Source of the DNA: Planctomycetota bacterium
Lineage (GTDB): Bacteria; Planctomycetota; JAJSAM01
Direction: 5' to 3'
Length of the DNA: 43,155 nt
NCBI GenBank assembly: GCA_024274785.1
Contig: JAJSAM010000056.1
Location: forward strand, 1 to 43,155
Position numbers and translations under genes: made by a program
In this document: in pieces, positions 1-8,490 of the stretch
How the letters are laid out: every line of letters starts with the position of its first letter
Position numbering within the stretch: position 1 is the stretch's first letter
Notes under the pieces: model-generated
Databases searched by the model: none
What the model was told of the DNA's origin: nothing
What the model saw: only the letters and a program-made list of their open reading frames with translations

Positions 1-118
1 CCACGGCTCGCCTCACGGTCTTGACGTCCACGCCCAGGCGTCGGGCGATCTCCTTCTTGGGGACGCCGTCGGTCAAATGCATGTAGCGAATCTCTGCCCA
101 TTGGGACACTCTCAGCAC
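1..118 (-). CDS. istA: IS21-family transposase IstA, N-terminal 39 residues (truncated by window edge)
   Basis: The reverse-strand reading begins with GTG at 118 and encodes VLRVSQWAEIRYM followed by a helix-turn-helix with the core KKEIARRLGVDVKTVRRAV. This is the characteristic N-terminus of IS21 IstA, the DDE transposase that acts with the IstB ATPase. A Shine-Dalgarno (AAGGAGG) lies a little upstream of the GTG and supports that start. Only about one tenth of the usual roughly 500 residues is visible, so the catalytic domain and integrity of the element cannot be judged. Confidence 0.8.
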   Translation of the reverse strand, partial: MLRVSQWAEIRYMHLTDGVPKKEIARRLGVDVKTVRRAV

Positions 119-207
119 CTCCTGGCCCTCCTTCTGCTGGAACGTGACGCGCTTGTCTGTACGTCGCTATTCCACAGTCGGGGGGCCTCTTGCGTCTCAG
201 GAAAGGA

Positions 208-253
208 GGGGGTCCCTTTTCAGCCCGCCGCGGGGTCCCTTTTAAGTCCGCCG
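208..253. repeat. Two tandem 23-bp IS21 terminal repeats
   Basis: Positions 208-230 and 231-253 are back-to-back 23-mers that match at 20 of 23 positions and share the core GGGGTCCCTTTT and the end CCGCCG. Multiple short direct repeats near the ends are the known transposase-binding layout of IS21-family elements. They lie between the istA start and the inferred element boundary, in the expected order. Confidence 0.75.
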
Positions 254-259
254 CCAACA

Positions 260-717
260 TCACCGAAGAGGGGGAACTGGAAGACGACGTCGTCCTCAGG
301 ATGACGAAGTACAACGCCAAGGCCGGCAAGGCCCTGACCATCCGGATCGACCAGTACAAGTGGAATTACACCTACAGCAACGAGGAGACCGGAGAATCCA
401 TCGGTGGCGACAACATCGGCGGCCTGGTTCGGCGCAGTGCGCGGTCCATCAACGCGTACTTCGAGGACATCAAGGACAAGATGCCGCTTCGGAAGTGCCC
501 TCTTTCACCGAAGATCCCGAAGTGTCAGGGGATCTGTGTGAAGGGAAGGACCGCCGAAGGGGATCTGCTGGAGGTGCGTTGCATCTTCTTCAAGAACTCC
601 AAGGTTCAGCGGACCTATCGCATGATCATCGTGGCCAACATGGGGATGCTGGAGCGAAACCCCTTCGAGCTGAAGGCGGTGCTCGAGACCTTCGCTTTCG
701 CGCCGAAGCGGAGGTAG
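260..717 (+). pseudogene. Hypothetical ORF abutting the IS end, probably the 3' part of an interrupted gene
   Basis: The reading frame is open from inside the IS end to the TAG at 715-717, giving about 150 residues beginning ITEEGELEDDVV. I do not recognise a family. The protein is polar and basic at its end (FAPKRR) with a middle section rich in Gly, Asn and Tyr, and no membrane segment. An ATG at 301 could give a 138-residue product, but it has no convincing ribosome site. Because the open frame continues directly from the IS boundary, the simplest reading is that the IS removed the promoter and N-terminus. An intact small gene starting at 301 is the alternative. Confidence 0.45.
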
Positions 718-985
718 AAGGGGGCGCGGCGCGGGCGCGAGCGAGCGTCCGTCGGAACTCTGCCTTTGCAAGGGAAATAACGGTCTGAAGCTTCGAATTT
801 AGGCCGTTGTTCAGCGAATTGATCCCGATAATGCCGCGGTTGCGGCCCGAAGGGCGCCCTCCCTCGCGAGGCGTCGCCACCCGGCCGTGAAATTCGAGAG
901 AAGGTCGCACACATCAGAGTTCTTTCACCCGTAGTCGCTGACGAGAAGTTCCCTTCTGCATCAGCTCACGAAAGGAGCATGAGGG

Positions 986-2347
986 ATGTCCGAGTACGTA
1001 GCGTCGCTGATGGCCGAAGTCAAGGCCAAGAACCCGGCCCAGCCTGAATTCCACCAGGCAGTGGAAGAGGTCGCGGAGTCCCTCTCCACGGTCCTCGACC
1101 GTCACCCCGAATATCGCAAGGCCAAAGTCCTCGAGCGGATCATCGAGCCCGAGCGGGTCATCATGTTACGGGTGCCGTGGGTCAACGACCAGGGCGAGGT
1201 CCAGGTCAACCGCGGCTTCCGCATCGAGATGAACAGCGCGATCGGCCCCTACAAGGGAGGCCTCCGGTTTCACCCCTCGGTGAATCTCGGCATCCTGAAG
1301 TTCCTCGCCTTCGAGCAGGTCTTCAAGAACAGCCTGACGACTCTGCCCATGGGCGGCGGCAAAGGTGGCTCGGACTTCGACCCGAAGGGCAAGAGCGACA
1401 ACGAGGTCATGCGCTTCTGCCAGAGCTTCATGAACGAACTGCAGCGGCACATCGGTGGTGACACCGACGTTCCGGCGGGCGACATCGGCGTGGGTGGCCG
1501 TGAGATCGGTTTCATGTTCGGCCAGTACAAGAAGATCCGCAACGAGTTCGTCGGCATTCTGACGGGCAAGGGTCTGAACTGGGGCGGCTCGCTCATTCGC
1601 CCCGAAGCGACCGGCTACGGTGCGGTCTACTTCGGCGAGAACATGCTGGCGACCCGCGGTGAGACCTACGAGGGCAAGACCTGCCTCGTCTCCGGGTCCG
1701 GCAACGTGGCCCAGTACACCGTTGAGAAGTTGCTCGAGCTCGGCGCCAAGCCGGTCACCGTGTCCGACTCCGGTGGCTACATCCACGACCCGGACGGCAT
1801 CGACTCCGAGAAGCTCGCGTTCATCATGGACCTGAAGAACGTCCGTCGCGGCCGCATCAAGGAGTACGCCGAGAAGTACCCGAACGCGACCTACACCGAG
1901 GCCGACCGGTCGCTCGACCACAACCCGCTCTGGAACCATGAGGCCCAGTGCGCGTTCCCGTCCGCCACCCAGAACGAGATCAACCTGAAGGATGCCCGGA
2001 ACCTCATCGAGAAGGGTGTCTACCTGATCTCCGAAGGTGCGAACATGCCGAGTGTTCCGGACGCGGTCAACCTGTTCGTCGAGCACAAGCTGCTCTACGG
2101 TCCGGGCAAGGCCGCCAACGCCGGCGGCGTTGCGGTTTCCGGACTCGAGATGAGCCAGAACAGTCTGCGGTACAGCTGGAGTCGCGAAGAAGTCGACGCC
2201 AAGCTGAAGGGGATCATGGCCAGCATCCACTCGGCCTGCGTCGAAGCCGCCGAGACCTACGGAACCCCGGGGAACTACGTCAACGGCGCGAACATCGCCG
2301 GGTTCCTGAAGGTTGCCAACGCGATGATGGACCAGGGTGTCGTCTAG
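986..2347 (+). CDS. gdhA: NADP-type glutamate dehydrogenase
   Basis: It catalyses reversible reductive amination of 2-oxoglutarate to L-glutamate in the cytoplasm, the main ammonia-assimilating dehydrogenase reaction. The 453-residue length matches hexameric class I enzymes. The substrate-binding segment PYKGGLRFHP is at about 88-97 and the catalytic lysine lies in PMGGGKGGSD (K126). The C-terminal Rossmann domain shows SGSGNVAQY near 240 and SDSGGY further on, a pattern usual in NADP-preferring members. The ATG at 986 follows an AAAGGAG site; an earlier ATG at 979 is out of frame. The gene is monocistronic: a strong terminator follows within 40 bp. The 268-bp upstream gap has a -10-like GATAAT at 827-832 but no well-spaced -35. 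Confidence 0.96.
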   Translation: MSEYVASLMAEVKAKNPAQPEFHQAVEEVAESLSTVLDRHPEYRKAKVLERIIEPERVIMLRVPWVNDQGEVQVNRGFRIEMNSAIGPYKGGLRFHPSVNLGILKFLAFEQVFKNSLTTLPMGGGKGGSDFDPKGKSDNEVMRFCQSFMNELQRHIGGDTDVPAGDIGVGGREIGFMFGQYKKIRNEFVGILTGKGLNWGGSLIRPEATGYGAVYFGENMLATRGETYEGKTCLVSGSGNVAQYTVEKLLELGAKPVTVSDSGGYIHDPDGIDSEKLAFIMDLKNVRRGRIKEYAEKYPNATYTEADRSLDHNPLWNHEAQCAFPSATQNEINLKDARNLIEKGVYLISEGANMPSVPDAVNLFVEHKLLYGPGKAANAGGVAVSGLEMSQNSLRYSWSREEVDAKLKGIMASIHSACVEAAETYGTPGNYVNGANIAGFLKVANAMMDQGVV

Positions 2348-2380
2348 TCCAGGGTGATCATCGACCGTTTCAGATTGCAC

Positions 2381-2415
2381 ACAGGGGAGGCCTGATGGCC
2401 TCCCCTGTTCTTTTG
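2381..2415 (+). terminator. Intrinsic terminator of gdhA
   Basis: A perfect 12-bp GC-rich stem (2381-2392 with 2397-2408) with the tetraloop TGAT is followed by TTCTTTTG. It lies 33 bp past the gdhA stop, so it separates gdhA from the next gene. Confidence 0.92.
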
Positions 2416-2453
2416 TATCATCCGTGCAGCCAGAACAACTCCGCGGGTAATCG

Positions 2454-5429
2454 ATGAACGACTTCGACGCCTCACTGCACGCCACCGGCTACGCGAACCG
2501 CTTTCACAGCTTCCAGGACCTGATGCCGAATCGGGTCCATGACATCCTCCTGGTGTCGAGCGTCTACGACTCCTTCATTCTCGAGGAGGACGGGCGCCTG
2601 GAAGAGGGGCTGATCAACGAGTACATGGACCTGAACCTGGTCCACCTCCCGAGGATGGTGCGGGCTTCCACCGGCTCGATGGCGCTCGACCTGATGCGGG
2701 AAGGGAAGCACTTCGACCTGATCATCACGACGATGCGGCTCGGCGACATGAACGCGCGTGAATTTGCCGAGCAGGTGCGGGCGGATGGGATCGATTTGCC
2801 GTTGATCCTCCTCTCCTACGACTACAAGGAACTGAAGGAGCAAGTGAAGCGGTACGGGCTCGGCGAATTCGAGCACGTACTGCTCTGGCAGGGGGACTTT
2901 CGCATTCTCCTCGCGGCGGTGAAGCTCATCGAGGACCGGCAGAACGTCGAGTTCGATACGGCGCTGGTCGGCGTGCAATCCATCCTGATGATCGAGGACA
3001 ACGTCCGCTACTACTCGTCGTTCCTGCCCATCGTCTATTCGGAGCTGATGAGGCATTCGCAGGATGTGCTGTCCGACAGCTTGAATCTGTCACACCGCAT
3101 TTTGCGCATGCGCGCGCGACCCAAGATCATCCTCTGCAAGACGTACGATGAGGCGTGGGCCTTCTTCCTCGCGTATCACGAGAACATCCTGGGGGTGATC
3201 TCCGATATCCGCTTCCCGCGGCACGGTGTCGCAGATGCCGGGGCGGGTGTCGAATTCGCGCGAAACGTCAGGGCGATGCACCCGGATATCCCGATCCTGC
3301 TGCAATCTTCGGAAATCGACAAGGCCGCCGTGGCCGAACAACTCGGAGTGTCGTTTCTCCAGAAGGACTCGCCTCTGCTGCTCGAGGACCTGCGCCGGTT
3401 CCTGGTGGAGCACCTGAGCTTCGGTGATTTCGTGTTTCGGCTGGAAGATGGGACCGAAGTGGGACGTGCTGTCGATCTACGCGGGCTGGAGCGGGAATTG
3501 GAGGGCCTCCCGGAAGAGAGTCTTCTCTTCCATTCGCGTCGCAATCACTTCTCCAACTGGCTGAAGGCCCGTACCGAATTCTGGCTCGCGCACCAGTTGC
3601 GCCCGCGAACCGTGGACCACTACGCCTCGCCGCAGGCCCTTCGCGAAGACATCATTTCCCGGCTGCGGGACTTCCGCCTGTCGCAGCAGCGCGGGATCGT
3701 GGTGGACTTCGACCCGGATACGTTCGACGATACCTCGAGCTTCGCCCGGATCGGGGGAGGGTCGCTCGGAGGTAAGGGCCGGGGCCTCGCCTTCGTGAGC
3801 ATGCTGGTCGAGAACTACGGGGTAACCGATCTCTTCGATGGAGTATCGGTTCGCGTGCCGTCGTCGGTGGTGCTTGGAACCAATGTGTTCGATCGCTTCC
3901 TCGAGGACAACGACCTCCGTGACCTCGCGGTGAGTTCGAACGATGAGTTGGAGATTCGGCAGCGCTTCCTGGCCGCACCGCTACCTGTAAAGTACACGGA
4001 AGAACTCCGGAAGTTCCTCGCGCTGGCTCGCTACCCCATTGCGGTGCGCTCGTCGAGTCTGCTCGAAGACTCGCAGCATCAGCCTTTCGCGGGCATCTAC
4101 GACACCTGGATGCTCGCCAACAACCGGGAGTCGGAGGAGGATCGTCTGAACGAACTCCTGACCGCGATACGCCTGGTGTATGCCTCGGCCTTTTCGCGGA
4201 GGGCGAAGTCCTACATGAGGGCCACCGCCTATCGTTCCGAAGAGGAGAAGATGGGCATCGTCATTCAGCGATTGGTGGGGTTGGACCATGGCGCCCGCTT
4301 CTACCCGGACTTCGCGGGGGTGGCCCGGTCCCACAACTTCTATCCCAGCGCCCCGATGTCGAGTGAGGACGGCATCGCTTCGGTCGCCCTGGGACTCGGG
4401 GTTTCCGTGGTGGAGGGCGGCGCAACCCTCCGGTTCTGTCCGCGGTACCCGCAACACGTCCTTCAGTTCTCCAGCGTGGAGGACACGCTCGCCTGCTCCC
4501 AGCGGGAGTTCGCCGCGTTGAACATGGAGCGCAGCAGGGGAAGGGAGGGGAGCCGGTTCGAACTGGATCGCTATGACCTGGTGGTTGCTGAAGAGGACGG
4601 CGTCCTGCATGCGCTCGGTTCGACGTACTCACCGGAGAACGATGCAATCTATGAAGGGCTTTCGCGGCCCGGCATCCGGATCGTCAGCTTCGCGCCCATC
4701 CTGAAGAGCGAGATCTTCCCGCTGGCCGACATCCTGCAGTTCATTCTCCTGATGGGGCGGTGGAGCATGAGTTCGTCCGTGGAGATCGAGTTTGCGGTCA
4801 ATCTCAGCGTGCCGCCCGGGGAGCGGAAGGAGTTCTCGATCCTGCAGATGCGTCCGATGGTCGTTTCGCGCGAGTCGGAAGAGGTCGTGATTCAGGAGAT
4901 CGAACGCGAGTCGCTGGTTTGCGAAAGCGGCCAGGTGCTCGGCAATGGGGTCATCGATGACGTCAGGGACATCATCATGGTCAAGGTCGAGGATTTCGAC
5001 CGGAGCAAGACCAAGCAGGTCGCGGCCGAGATCGGTCGCCTGAACTACCTGCTGTCCCGGGAAGAAGCACCGTTTCTGCTCTTTGGCGTGGGGCGCTGGG
5101 GATCCTCAGACCCGTGGCTCGGCATTCCGGTGACGTGGGATGAGATCTCCGGGGCGAAAGTGATCGTCGAGGCGAGTTTTCGGGACCTGGTCGTAACGCC
5201 GAGCCAGGGCACGCACTTTTTCCAGAACCTGACGACGATGCGCGTCGGCTACTTCACGATCGACCGTGCCACGGATGGCTCCGCATTCGTGGACTGGGAT
5301 TGGCTCAACGATGCCCCGGCGATCGCCGACACGCGCCATGCTCGTCACATCCGTTTCGATGCTCCCTTGGTGGTGAAAATGGATGGCCGGATCAACCACG
5401 GGATCATCGAGAAGCCGCACCGGGCATGA
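2454..5429 (+). CDS. Receiver-domain / PEP-synthase-like ATP-grasp fusion protein
   Basis: A 991-residue cytoplasmic protein. Residues about 27-150 resemble a response-regulator receiver, but the phosphoacceptor strand reads LIITTMRLGD, so the usual Asp is absent. Residues about 175-320 form a second receiver with the acidic pocket IEDN (E181, D182) and a likely phosphoacceptor Asp251 in VISDIRFPRHG. Residues about 430-860 match the ATP-grasp nucleotide-binding domain of PEP synthase and pyruvate phosphate dikinase: GGGSLGGKGRG (434-444), AVRSSSLLEDS (530-540) and ILQMRPMVV near the domain end. The phosphohistidine swivel domain and the TIM-barrel domain of the metabolic enzymes are missing; instead there is a C-terminal 170-residue region containing FGVGRWGSSDPWLG. 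It is therefore unlikely to make PEP; a signal-controlled phosphotransferase is an inference. The ATG lies 38 bp past the gdhA terminator with a weak ribosome site. Confidence 0.8.
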   Translation: MNDFDASLHATGYANRFHSFQDLMPNRVHDILLVSSVYDSFILEEDGRLEEGLINEYMDLNLVHLPRMVRASTGSMALDLMREGKHFDLIITTMRLGDMNAREFAEQVRADGIDLPLILLSYDYKELKEQVKRYGLGEFEHVLLWQGDFRILLAAVKLIEDRQNVEFDTALVGVQSILMIEDNVRYYSSFLPIVYSELMRHSQDVLSDSLNLSHRILRMRARPKIILCKTYDEAWAFFLAYHENILGVISDIRFPRHGVADAGAGVEFARNVRAMHPDIPILLQSSEIDKAAVAEQLGVSFLQKDSPLLLEDLRRFLVEHLSFGDFVFRLEDGTEVGRAVDLRGLERELEGLPEESLLFHSRRNHFSNWLKARTEFWLAHQLRPRTVDHYASPQALREDIISRLRDFRLSQQRGIVVDFDPDTFDDTSSFARIGGGSLGGKGRGLAFVSMLVENYGVTDLFDGVSVRVPSSVVLGTNVFDRFLEDNDLRDLAVSSNDELEIRQRFLAAPLPVKYTEELRKFLALARYPIAVRSSSLLEDSQHQPFAGIYDTWMLANNRESEEDRLNELLTAIRLVYASAFSRRAKSYMRATAYRSEEEKMGIVIQRLVGLDHGARFYPDFAGVARSHNFYPSAPMSSEDGIASVALGLGVSVVEGGATLRFCPRYPQHVLQFSSVEDTLACSQREFAALNMERSRGREGSRFELDRYDLVVAEEDGVLHALGSTYSPENDAIYEGLSRPGIRIVSFAPILKSEIFPLADILQFILLMGRWSMSSSVEIEFAVNLSVPPGERKEFSILQMRPMVVSRESEEVVIQEIERESLVCESGQVLGNGVIDDVRDIIMVKVEDFDRSKTKQVAAEIGRLNYLLSREEAPFLLFGVGRWGSSDPWLGIPVTWDEISGAKVIVEASFRDLVVTPSQGTHFFQNLTTMRVGYFTIDRATDGSAFVDWDWLNDAPAIADTRHARHIRFDAPLVVKMDGRINHGIIEKPHRA

Positions 5430-5441
5430 TGGCGGTTTTTT
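5412..5441 (+). terminator. Probable intrinsic terminator of the receiver/ATP-grasp gene
   Basis: A 7-bp stem (5412-5418 with 5432-5438, one G-U pair) encloses the stop codon in its loop and runs into six T residues at 5436-5441. The stem is short and the loop is 13 nt, so it is moderate evidence. Confidence 0.5.
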
Positions 5442-5488
5442 CCGGATGAGCGCGTTACTCCGGCGGACTGCGCGGGGGCGAATCAGAA

Positions 5489-5515
5489 AGGGCGGCCGGG
5501 AACCCCGACCGCCCT
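5489..5515 (-). terminator. Probable terminator of mdh
   Basis: AGGGCGG at 5489-5495 pairs with CCGCCCT at 5509-5515, with four more pairs inside past one mismatch. It lies just downstream of the mdh stop on the reverse strand and is followed by only a short T stretch (TTTCTGATT). It sits between two convergent genes. Confidence 0.5.
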
Positions 5516-5531
5516 CTCGAGTTCGAGTCGA

Positions 5532-6488
5532 CTACTTGCTCATCTCGTTCACTTCGTCGACCGTCTTCTGAACCGCGGAGACGGAGTGCGCGAACGCGGC
5601 CTGCTCTTCGTCGGTCAGGTCGAAGGTGATGATCTTCTCGACGCCGTCCTTGCCGAGCAGGGCCGGGACGCCGACGAACAGGCCGGACGCGCCGAATTCA
5701 CCCTCGAGCAGAGCACAGGTCGGGATGATCTTCTTCTTGTCGAAGGCGATCGCTTCGGCCATCTCCAGGCCGGCCCAGGCCGGGGAGACGAACGCGGAGC
5801 CGGTGCCGAGCAGACCGACGACCTCGCCGCCCGCTTTGCGAGTGCGGGTTTCGATCTCACCGAGGGTCTCCTCGGAGATGAAGTTGGTCACCGGCAGGCC
5901 GGCGATCCGGCAGGCGCTGCGGATCGGGACCATGGTGTCGCCGTGGCCGCCGAGAACCTGGGCGTCGACGTTCTCCACCGAAACACCGGCAGCCCTGGCG
6001 ACGAAGTAGCGGTAGCGGGAGCTGTCGAGCTGCCCGGCCATGCCCATCAACTTGTTCTTCGCCGGGTTCATCTTCTTGTAGAGGGTGTAGACGATGGCAT
6101 CGAGCGGGTTCGCCACGTTGATGAAGATGGCGTCCGGGCAGTACTCCATGACCGCGTTGGCGACGCTCTCCGTGATGGCCAGGTTGACCGTCAGGAGCTC
6201 TTCACGGGTGGGGATGGTGCCGTCCGGGCGCTTGCTCCGCGGGACACCGGCGGTGCTGATGATCAGGTCCGCGCCGGCGAGGGCGTCGAAGCTGCGCGAG
6301 CCGATGACCTCGACGTCCGAGCCGATGATGGGGAGGCCTTCGGCGACATCCAGGGCCTTGCCCATGGCGACGTCCGGCTCCTTGACGTCCACTGCGGCAA
6401 CGGTCCTGGCGAGACCGCGGCGGGCGATCTCCTGAATGAGAACCGCGCCGATGTTGCCGGTTCCGATGAGGCCGATCTTACCGAGCAT
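5532..6488 (-). CDS. mdh: NAD-dependent malate dehydrogenase (LDH-like type)
   Basis: It interconverts malate and oxaloacetate in the TCA cycle. The 318-residue protein has the Rossmann motif GTGNIG (9-14) and Asp34 at the end of strand 2, which favours NAD. Catalytic residues visible by alignment to the family are Arg95 in PTREEL, Asn127 in VANP, Asp155 and Arg158 in LDSSRY, and His182 in GGHGDTMVP. The substrate-specificity loop has Arg84 (GVPR), as in malate rather than lactate enzymes, but it is a few residues longer than usual, with SKRPDGTIP where PRKPGMSR-type members are shorter. I chose the ATG at 6488 because the Rossmann fold starts there and AAAGGAA precedes it; upstream in-frame sequence does not look coding. 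Confidence 0.93.
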   Translation of the reverse strand: MLGKIGLIGTGNIGAVLIQEIARRGLARTVAAVDVKEPDVAMGKALDVAEGLPIIGSDVEVIGSRSFDALAGADLIISTAGVPRSKRPDGTIPTREELLTVNLAITESVANAVMEYCPDAIFINVANPLDAIVYTLYKKMNPAKNKLMGMAGQLDSSRYRYFVARAAGVSVENVDAQVLGGHGDTMVPIRSACRIAGLPVTNFISEETLGEIETRTRKAGGEVVGLLGTGSAFVSPAWAGLEMAEAIAFDKKKIIPTCALLEGEFGASGLFVGVPALLGKDGVEKIITFDLTDEEQAAFAHSVSAVQKTVDEVNEMSK

Positions 6489-6742
6489 GCTGCATTCCTT
6501 TCGTTCTGGCTGCCCCGGCACGGAACCCGTGAATCCAGGCGAAAGGCGGGTCCGTCTACCGCGGTGTGATTGCCGGACTGCAAGTGCGAGCGTTCGAAAG
6601 AAATGTATCGAAACCGCGGGCTCCGGACGAACTGAATCGAGCCTTCGGCGGGTTGAACCCAAAGTTTCCGGAGATCAATCCACCATCGGATTCGAACGGA
6701 CGACCGACCGGGTCGGGCGGAATGGTTGCTCCCGGTCGCGCC

Positions 6743-8200
6743 CTAAGCTTCTTTCAACTCCAGGATCATCTTCTGCAGCACGTCCTTCGCGTCTCCGAAG
6801 ACCATCAGCGTGTTGTCGGCCTCGAAGAGTTCATTGCGGATGCCGGCGAATCCTGGCGAGAGGCTGCGCTTCACCATGAAGACGGTGCGGGCCTCGTGTA
6901 CGTGCAGGATCGGCATGCCCCAGATGGGACTGTCCTTGTCGGTGAGCGCCGCCGGGTTCACCACGTCATTCGCGCCGAGGATGATCACGACGTCGGTGTT
7001 CTTGAACTCGGGATTGATCTCGTCCATTTCGACCAGGCTTTCGTAGGGCACGTCGGCCTCGGCGAGCAGGACGTTCATGTGACCCGGCATGCGCCCCGCC
7101 ACCGGGTGGATGGCGTGCCGAACCTTGCAGCCCCGCTCCTCGAGCAGCGTCTGCAGTGCCCGGTTCGCGTGCTGGGCCTGGGCCACCGCCAGCCCGTACC
7201 CGGGGACGAAGATGACGGACTGGGCGTCCTCGAGGATCATCGCCACCTCTTCGGGGCTCGCCTCCTTGACGTTGGTGTAGCCTTCCTTGCCGCTGGTGCC
7301 CTTCGAGTCGGCGGTGCCGAAGCCGCCGAAGAGGACGTTGGCGAGCGACCGGTTCATCGCCTTGCACATGAGCTTGGTCAGGATCAGGCCCGCGGCGCCG
7401 ACGAGCGCGCCTGCAATAATCAGCAGGTTCTCTCCCAGCACGAAGCCGGTCATCGCCGCGGCGATACCCGAGTACGAGTTGAGCAGGGAGATCACCACCG
7501 GCATATCCGCTCCGCCGATCGGAATGACGAGCAGTACGCCGAGGGCGAAGACCATGAACAGGAGAACCAGGAGAAAGATCGTGACCATGGTGTTGCCGGG
7601 CACCACGAACGCAAGCAGAGCTCCGATCACCAGCACAGACGCCATCATCCCGAAGTTGAGGAAGTGGCGGCCGGGGAGCAGGATCGGAGCGCCGGTGATC
7701 TTCCCGGCGAGCTTGGCGTACGCGACGATACTGCCGGTGAATGTGATGCCGCCGATCATGACCGAGAGCGCGAGCGTCACGGCGACGCTCGGACCGAAGA
7801 TCGCGGGCGCATCGGCGAGAGTCGTCTCCGTACCCAGGTTCTTGTTGAGCAGGAAGTAGGCGATGGCGACGAGGGACGAGGCTATGCCTCCGGACCCGTT
7901 GAAGAGCGCGACCATCTCCGGCATCGACGTCATCTGGACCTTCATGGCGGTGATGGCGCCGATCAGGCTGCCGACCACGATGCCGATGATGATGAAGATC
8001 CAGGCCGGCGGAATCAGCTGGCCGGGGCCGGTGCCGGTATTCTGGTTGATTTTCAGCAGGGTAGCAGCCACGGCGAGGAGCATCGCCAGAGAGGAAACCA
8101 TGTTCCCCTTGCGCGCGGTGCGCACCTTGCCTTGCAGCTTCAGTCCGAAGATGAACAGAACGGCGGCCACCAGGTAGGCGAGAAAGATAGCATCGCTCAT
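6743..8200 (-). CDS. pntB: NAD(P) transhydrogenase beta subunit
   Basis: This 485-residue integral membrane subunit carries most of the proton channel and the NADP(H)-binding domain III. The N-terminal ~270 residues are a run of hydrophobic helices rich in Gly, Ala and Ile. The C-terminal domain shows the NADP-site segment VPGYGLAVAQAQHA and, further on, GANDVVNPAA, both typical of PntB. It is the last gene of a three-gene operon, starting 2 bp after the stop of the preceding subunit. It couples hydride transfer from NADH to NADP+ with inward proton flow and so supplies NADPH, for example for the nearby NADP-type glutamate dehydrogenase. Confidence 0.96.
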   Translation of the reverse strand: MSDAIFLAYLVAAVLFIFGLKLQGKVRTARKGNMVSSLAMLLAVAATLLKINQNTGTGPGQLIPPAWIFIIIGIVVGSLIGAITAMKVQMTSMPEMVALFNGSGGIASSLVAIAYFLLNKNLGTETTLADAPAIFGPSVAVTLALSVMIGGITFTGSIVAYAKLAGKITGAPILLPGRHFLNFGMMASVLVIGALLAFVVPGNTMVTIFLLVLLFMVFALGVLLVIPIGGADMPVVISLLNSYSGIAAAMTGFVLGENLLIIAGALVGAAGLILTKLMCKAMNRSLANVLFGGFGTADSKGTSGKEGYTNVKEASPEEVAMILEDAQSVIFVPGYGLAVAQAQHANRALQTLLEERGCKVRHAIHPVAGRMPGHMNVLLAEADVPYESLVEMDEINPEFKNTDVVIILGANDVVNPAALTDKDSPIWGMPILHVHEARTVFMVKRSLSPGFAGIRNELFEADNTLMVFGDAKDVLQKMILELKEA

Positions 8201-8201
8201 G

Positions 8202-8489
8202 TCAGCGGTCCTTCTTTGTGAACATGTGCAGCATGCGATCGGTGACGAGGTAGCCGCCGACGACGTTGACCATCGCGGTGGCGATGGCGAGGCCGCCGAG
8301 CATGTTCGCGATCGTGCCCTCGCCGGCTTTCGCGCAGGCCAGCGCGCCGACGATCGTGATGCCGGAGACGGCGTTGGCCCCCGACATGAGGGGCGTGTGC
8401 AGCGTGGGCGGCACCTTGGTGATCAACTCGAAGCCGACGAAGATCGCCAGCACGAACACATAGAGTCCAACCTGCAGTTCGGGACCCAT
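8202..8489 (-). CDS. pntAB: NAD(P) transhydrogenase alpha-2 (small membrane) subunit
   Basis: A 95-residue membrane protein with about three to four hydrophobic helices and the conserved segment TPLMSGANAVSGI, the hallmark of transhydrogenase domain II from the alpha side. A separate small subunit means the enzyme has the three-polypeptide layout known from Rhodospirillum rubrum rather than a fused alpha chain. The ATG at 8489 is preceded by GGGAGG inside the end of the upstream gene, and the gap to that gene's stop is 1 bp, so translation is probably coupled. A longer in-frame reading starting upstream overlaps pntAA and is not supported. Confidence 0.93.
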   Translation of the reverse strand: MGPELQVGLYVFVLAIFVGFELITKVPPTLHTPLMSGANAVSGITIVGALACAKAGEGTIANMLGGLAIATAMVNVVGGYLVTDRMLHMFTKKDR

Positions 8490-8490
8490 C

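Larger units (their letters stand above)
1..259 (-). mobile_element. IS21-family insertion sequence, one end (continues left of window)
   Basis: The segment holds the start of an istA-like gene on the reverse strand and, upstream of it, two adjacent GC-rich repeats of the kind found at IS21-family termini. Read on the reverse strand the outermost bases are TGTTGG at 259-254, which fits the TG...CA ends typical of the family, so I place the boundary at 259. The rest of the element, including istB and the other end, is outside the window. The boundary is inferred from repeat layout; no target duplication can be tested with only one end. Confidence 0.75.

Noticed and set aside
1166..2485. 439-residue reverse-strand ORF over gdhA
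   Set aside because: It is a shadow of a highly biased GC-rich gene: the forward frame has full glutamate dehydrogenase motifs, while the reverse product is low-complexity Val/Asp/Arg.
2454..5429. PEP synthase or pyruvate phosphate dikinase
   Set aside because: The phosphohistidine motif and the PEP-binding barrel are absent, so the metabolic enzyme name is not supported.
6695..6742. Terminator after pntB
   Set aside because: CGACCGGG and CCCGGTCG can pair over a large loop, but no T tract follows and the loop is about 18 nt, so I did not list it.
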